Assembly (NCBI RefSeq): GCF_012927745.1
Contig: NZ_JABBKX010000002.1
Coordinates: 310,001 to 374,000, forward strand
Length of the DNA: 64,000 nucleotides
Origin: Neoroseomonas marina
GTDB taxonomy: Bacteria; Pseudomonadota; Alphaproteobacteria; Acetobacterales; Acetobacteraceae
Direction: 5' to 3'
The notes beneath the pieces were generated by a model. It had not been told where the DNA came from. It searched no databases and saw only the letters and a list, made by a program, of their open reading frames with translations. Every line of letters starts with the position of its first letter. Position 1 is the stretch's first letter. Positions 63,062-64,000 of the stretch are shown here, one piece after another. Position numbers and translations under genes: made by a program.

Positions 63062-64000
63062 TCACATCCCGGTCGGCTGCCCCGCCACGGTCACCGCGAT
63101 GGCGTCGGGCTTCAGCAGCGTGCCGGCGACGCGCGTCGCCTCGGCCTGGGTGATCGCGCGCAGCCGGGCGTTCCGCCCGTCCAGCCAGTCCACCGCCCGG
63201 TTGTTCCGCCGCATCGCGAGCAGCGTGCCGGCGATCCGCCGGCTGTCGGTGAACTGCAGCGGTAGGGAGCCGGTGAGGAAGGCGACGGCTTCCTCGACCT
63301 CCTGCGGCGTCGGACCGCGCTGCGCCATGTCCGACCAGACCTCCCGCGTCACGCCGATCGCCTCGGCGACGCGGGCATTCTCGGTGGCGAAGGAGCAGGT
63401 GACGATCCCGCCGCCGAACAGGCTGTCGAGCCCGGCCCCGATCCCGTAGGTCAGCCCGCGCTGGACGCGGACGGCCTCCATCAGGCGCGAGGAGAAGCCG
63501 CCGCCGCCCAGCACCCGCAGCACGACCTGCGCGGTTTCCCAGTCGGGGTCGGCCGCGCCGATGCCGGGCTGGCCGAGGATGATCTGCGACTGCGGGCTCG
63601 GCACCGGCAGCACCTGGCGGCCGAAGGAGGTGAAGGCCGGCAGGGCGGGCGGGGTGTCGGGCGCGCCGGCTGGCAGGGGGGCGAACAGTTCCTGCATCAG
63701 CGCGGCGAGTTCGGCCGGCTTGATCGCGCCGGAGGCCGCGACGAGCACGCCGTCGCGCCGCATCTGCGCGCCGAGCATCGCCCGCATCCCGTCCACCGTG
63801 ACGGTCGCGAGGCTTTCCGCCGTGCCGCTGGACGGCCGCCCCGCCGGGTGGTTCGGGAAGGCCGCGGCCCAGAAGGCGCGGCCCGCCTGGCCGCGCGGGG
63901 TTTCCAGCGACTGCCGCGCCCCGGCGATCGCCCGCGCGCGCACGCGTTCCACCGCATCCGTGTCGAAGCGCGGCGCGGTCATGGCCAGGCGCGCGAGACG
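63062..64000 (-). CDS. M16 family metallopeptidase-like protein, 5' part outside the window
   Basis: The open frame runs past position 64000; the ATG at 63982 is internal, since RLARLA precedes it in frame. About 313 residues are visible, the C-terminal two thirds. Seen: TAPRFDTDAVERVRARAIAGARQ, FWAAAFPNHPAGRP, FGRQVLPVPSPQSQIILGQPGI, and GGGGFSSRLMEAVRVQRGLTYGIGAGL, the R/Y motif region of M16. The HxxEH zinc motif would be upstream, so one cannot tell whether this is the catalytic or non-catalytic subunit of a processing-peptidase-like pair. Confidence 0.88.
   Translation of the reverse strand, partial: RLARLAMTAPRFDTDAVERVRARAIAGARQSLETPRGQAGRAFWAAAFPNHPAGRPSSGTAESLATVTVDGMRAMLGAQMRRDGVLVAASGAIKPAELAALMQELFAPLPAGAPDTPPALPAFTSFGRQVLPVPSPQSQIILGQPGIGAADPDWETAQVVLRVLGGGGFSSRLMEAVRVQRGLTYGIGAGLDSLFGGGIVTCSFATENARVAEAIGVTREVWSDMAQRGPTPQEVEEAVAFLTGSLPLQFTDSRRIAGTLLAMRRNNRAVDWLDGRNARLRAITQAEATRVAGTLLKPDAIAVTVAGQPTGM

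Overview
The window is chromosomal DNA of a high-GC alphaproteobacterium, most probably Rhodospirillales/Acetobacteraceae (Roseomonas-like). This is inferred from strong G/C bias at third codon positions, many GTG/TTG starts, an alphaproteobacterial SecB, the DUF3576-leuS-lptE-holA order, and the hemE/PPSR origin neighbourhood. Genes are dense and often joined by ATGA/GTGA overlaps. I saw no rRNA, tRNA, transposase or CRISPR array.

The window surrounds the chromosome origin. The 299-bp gap between hemE (-) and the PPSR gene (+), at 36272-36570, holds one perfect DnaA box, three degenerate ones and four GANTC sites. It sits in the hemE/PPSR/maf/aroE/coaE/dnaQ context that carries oriC in Caulobacter and Rickettsia. 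About 28-31 kb away lies mnmE-mnmG-rsmG-parA-parB (5158-10673) with two parS sites (5136-5151 and 8404-8419).

Region by region. 1-3072: plsC/ydcF/ftsX/ftsE and a divergent zinc-ribbon membrane protein. 3174-5129: ogt-qor and a [2Fe-2S] protein. 5136-10673: parS, tRNA-modification and partition genes. 10690-13015: a coupled plsC-cdsA-CDP-alcohol transferase operon. 13228-18911: mutL, an orphan PhoR-type kinase, an LpoA-like lipoprotein and rsmI. 18912-19690: an AT-rich foreign islet with one orphan gene where yraN often lies. 19704-29687: a CigR-like protein, a methyltransferase, HAD-hemH, secB, a Bug binding protein, GT2, a nitronate monooxygenase and pnp. 29688-30203: a structured non-coding leader region. 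30204-35200: a possible C58-type cysteine peptidase, AraC/MFS, then aroE-coaE-dnaQ. 35213-38075: hemE, oriC, PPSR, maf. 38113-43012: azlCD, hisA, DoxX, hisF-hisE and GNAT. 43054-49659: a TetR/glycosyltransferase cassette with its operator, HIT, trpS, an NsrR-like regulator with candidate operator, SulP and yggS. 49688-54180: a 35-bp perfect inverted repeat, a TPR/ATP-grasp fusion, a ThiE-like protein and a porin. 54296-60265: DUF3576, hydrolase, leuS, lptE, holA. 60281-64000: pgi, a PASTA-like secreted protein and a partial M16 peptidase.

Most genes are housekeeping. The accessory or less explained parts are the AT-rich islet, the YopT-like protein, the phospholipid operon with altered signatures, the TPR/ATP-grasp protein, HisE with a histone-H1-like tail, the NsrR-linked small membrane gene, and a recurring GC-rich hairpin at convergent gene ends.
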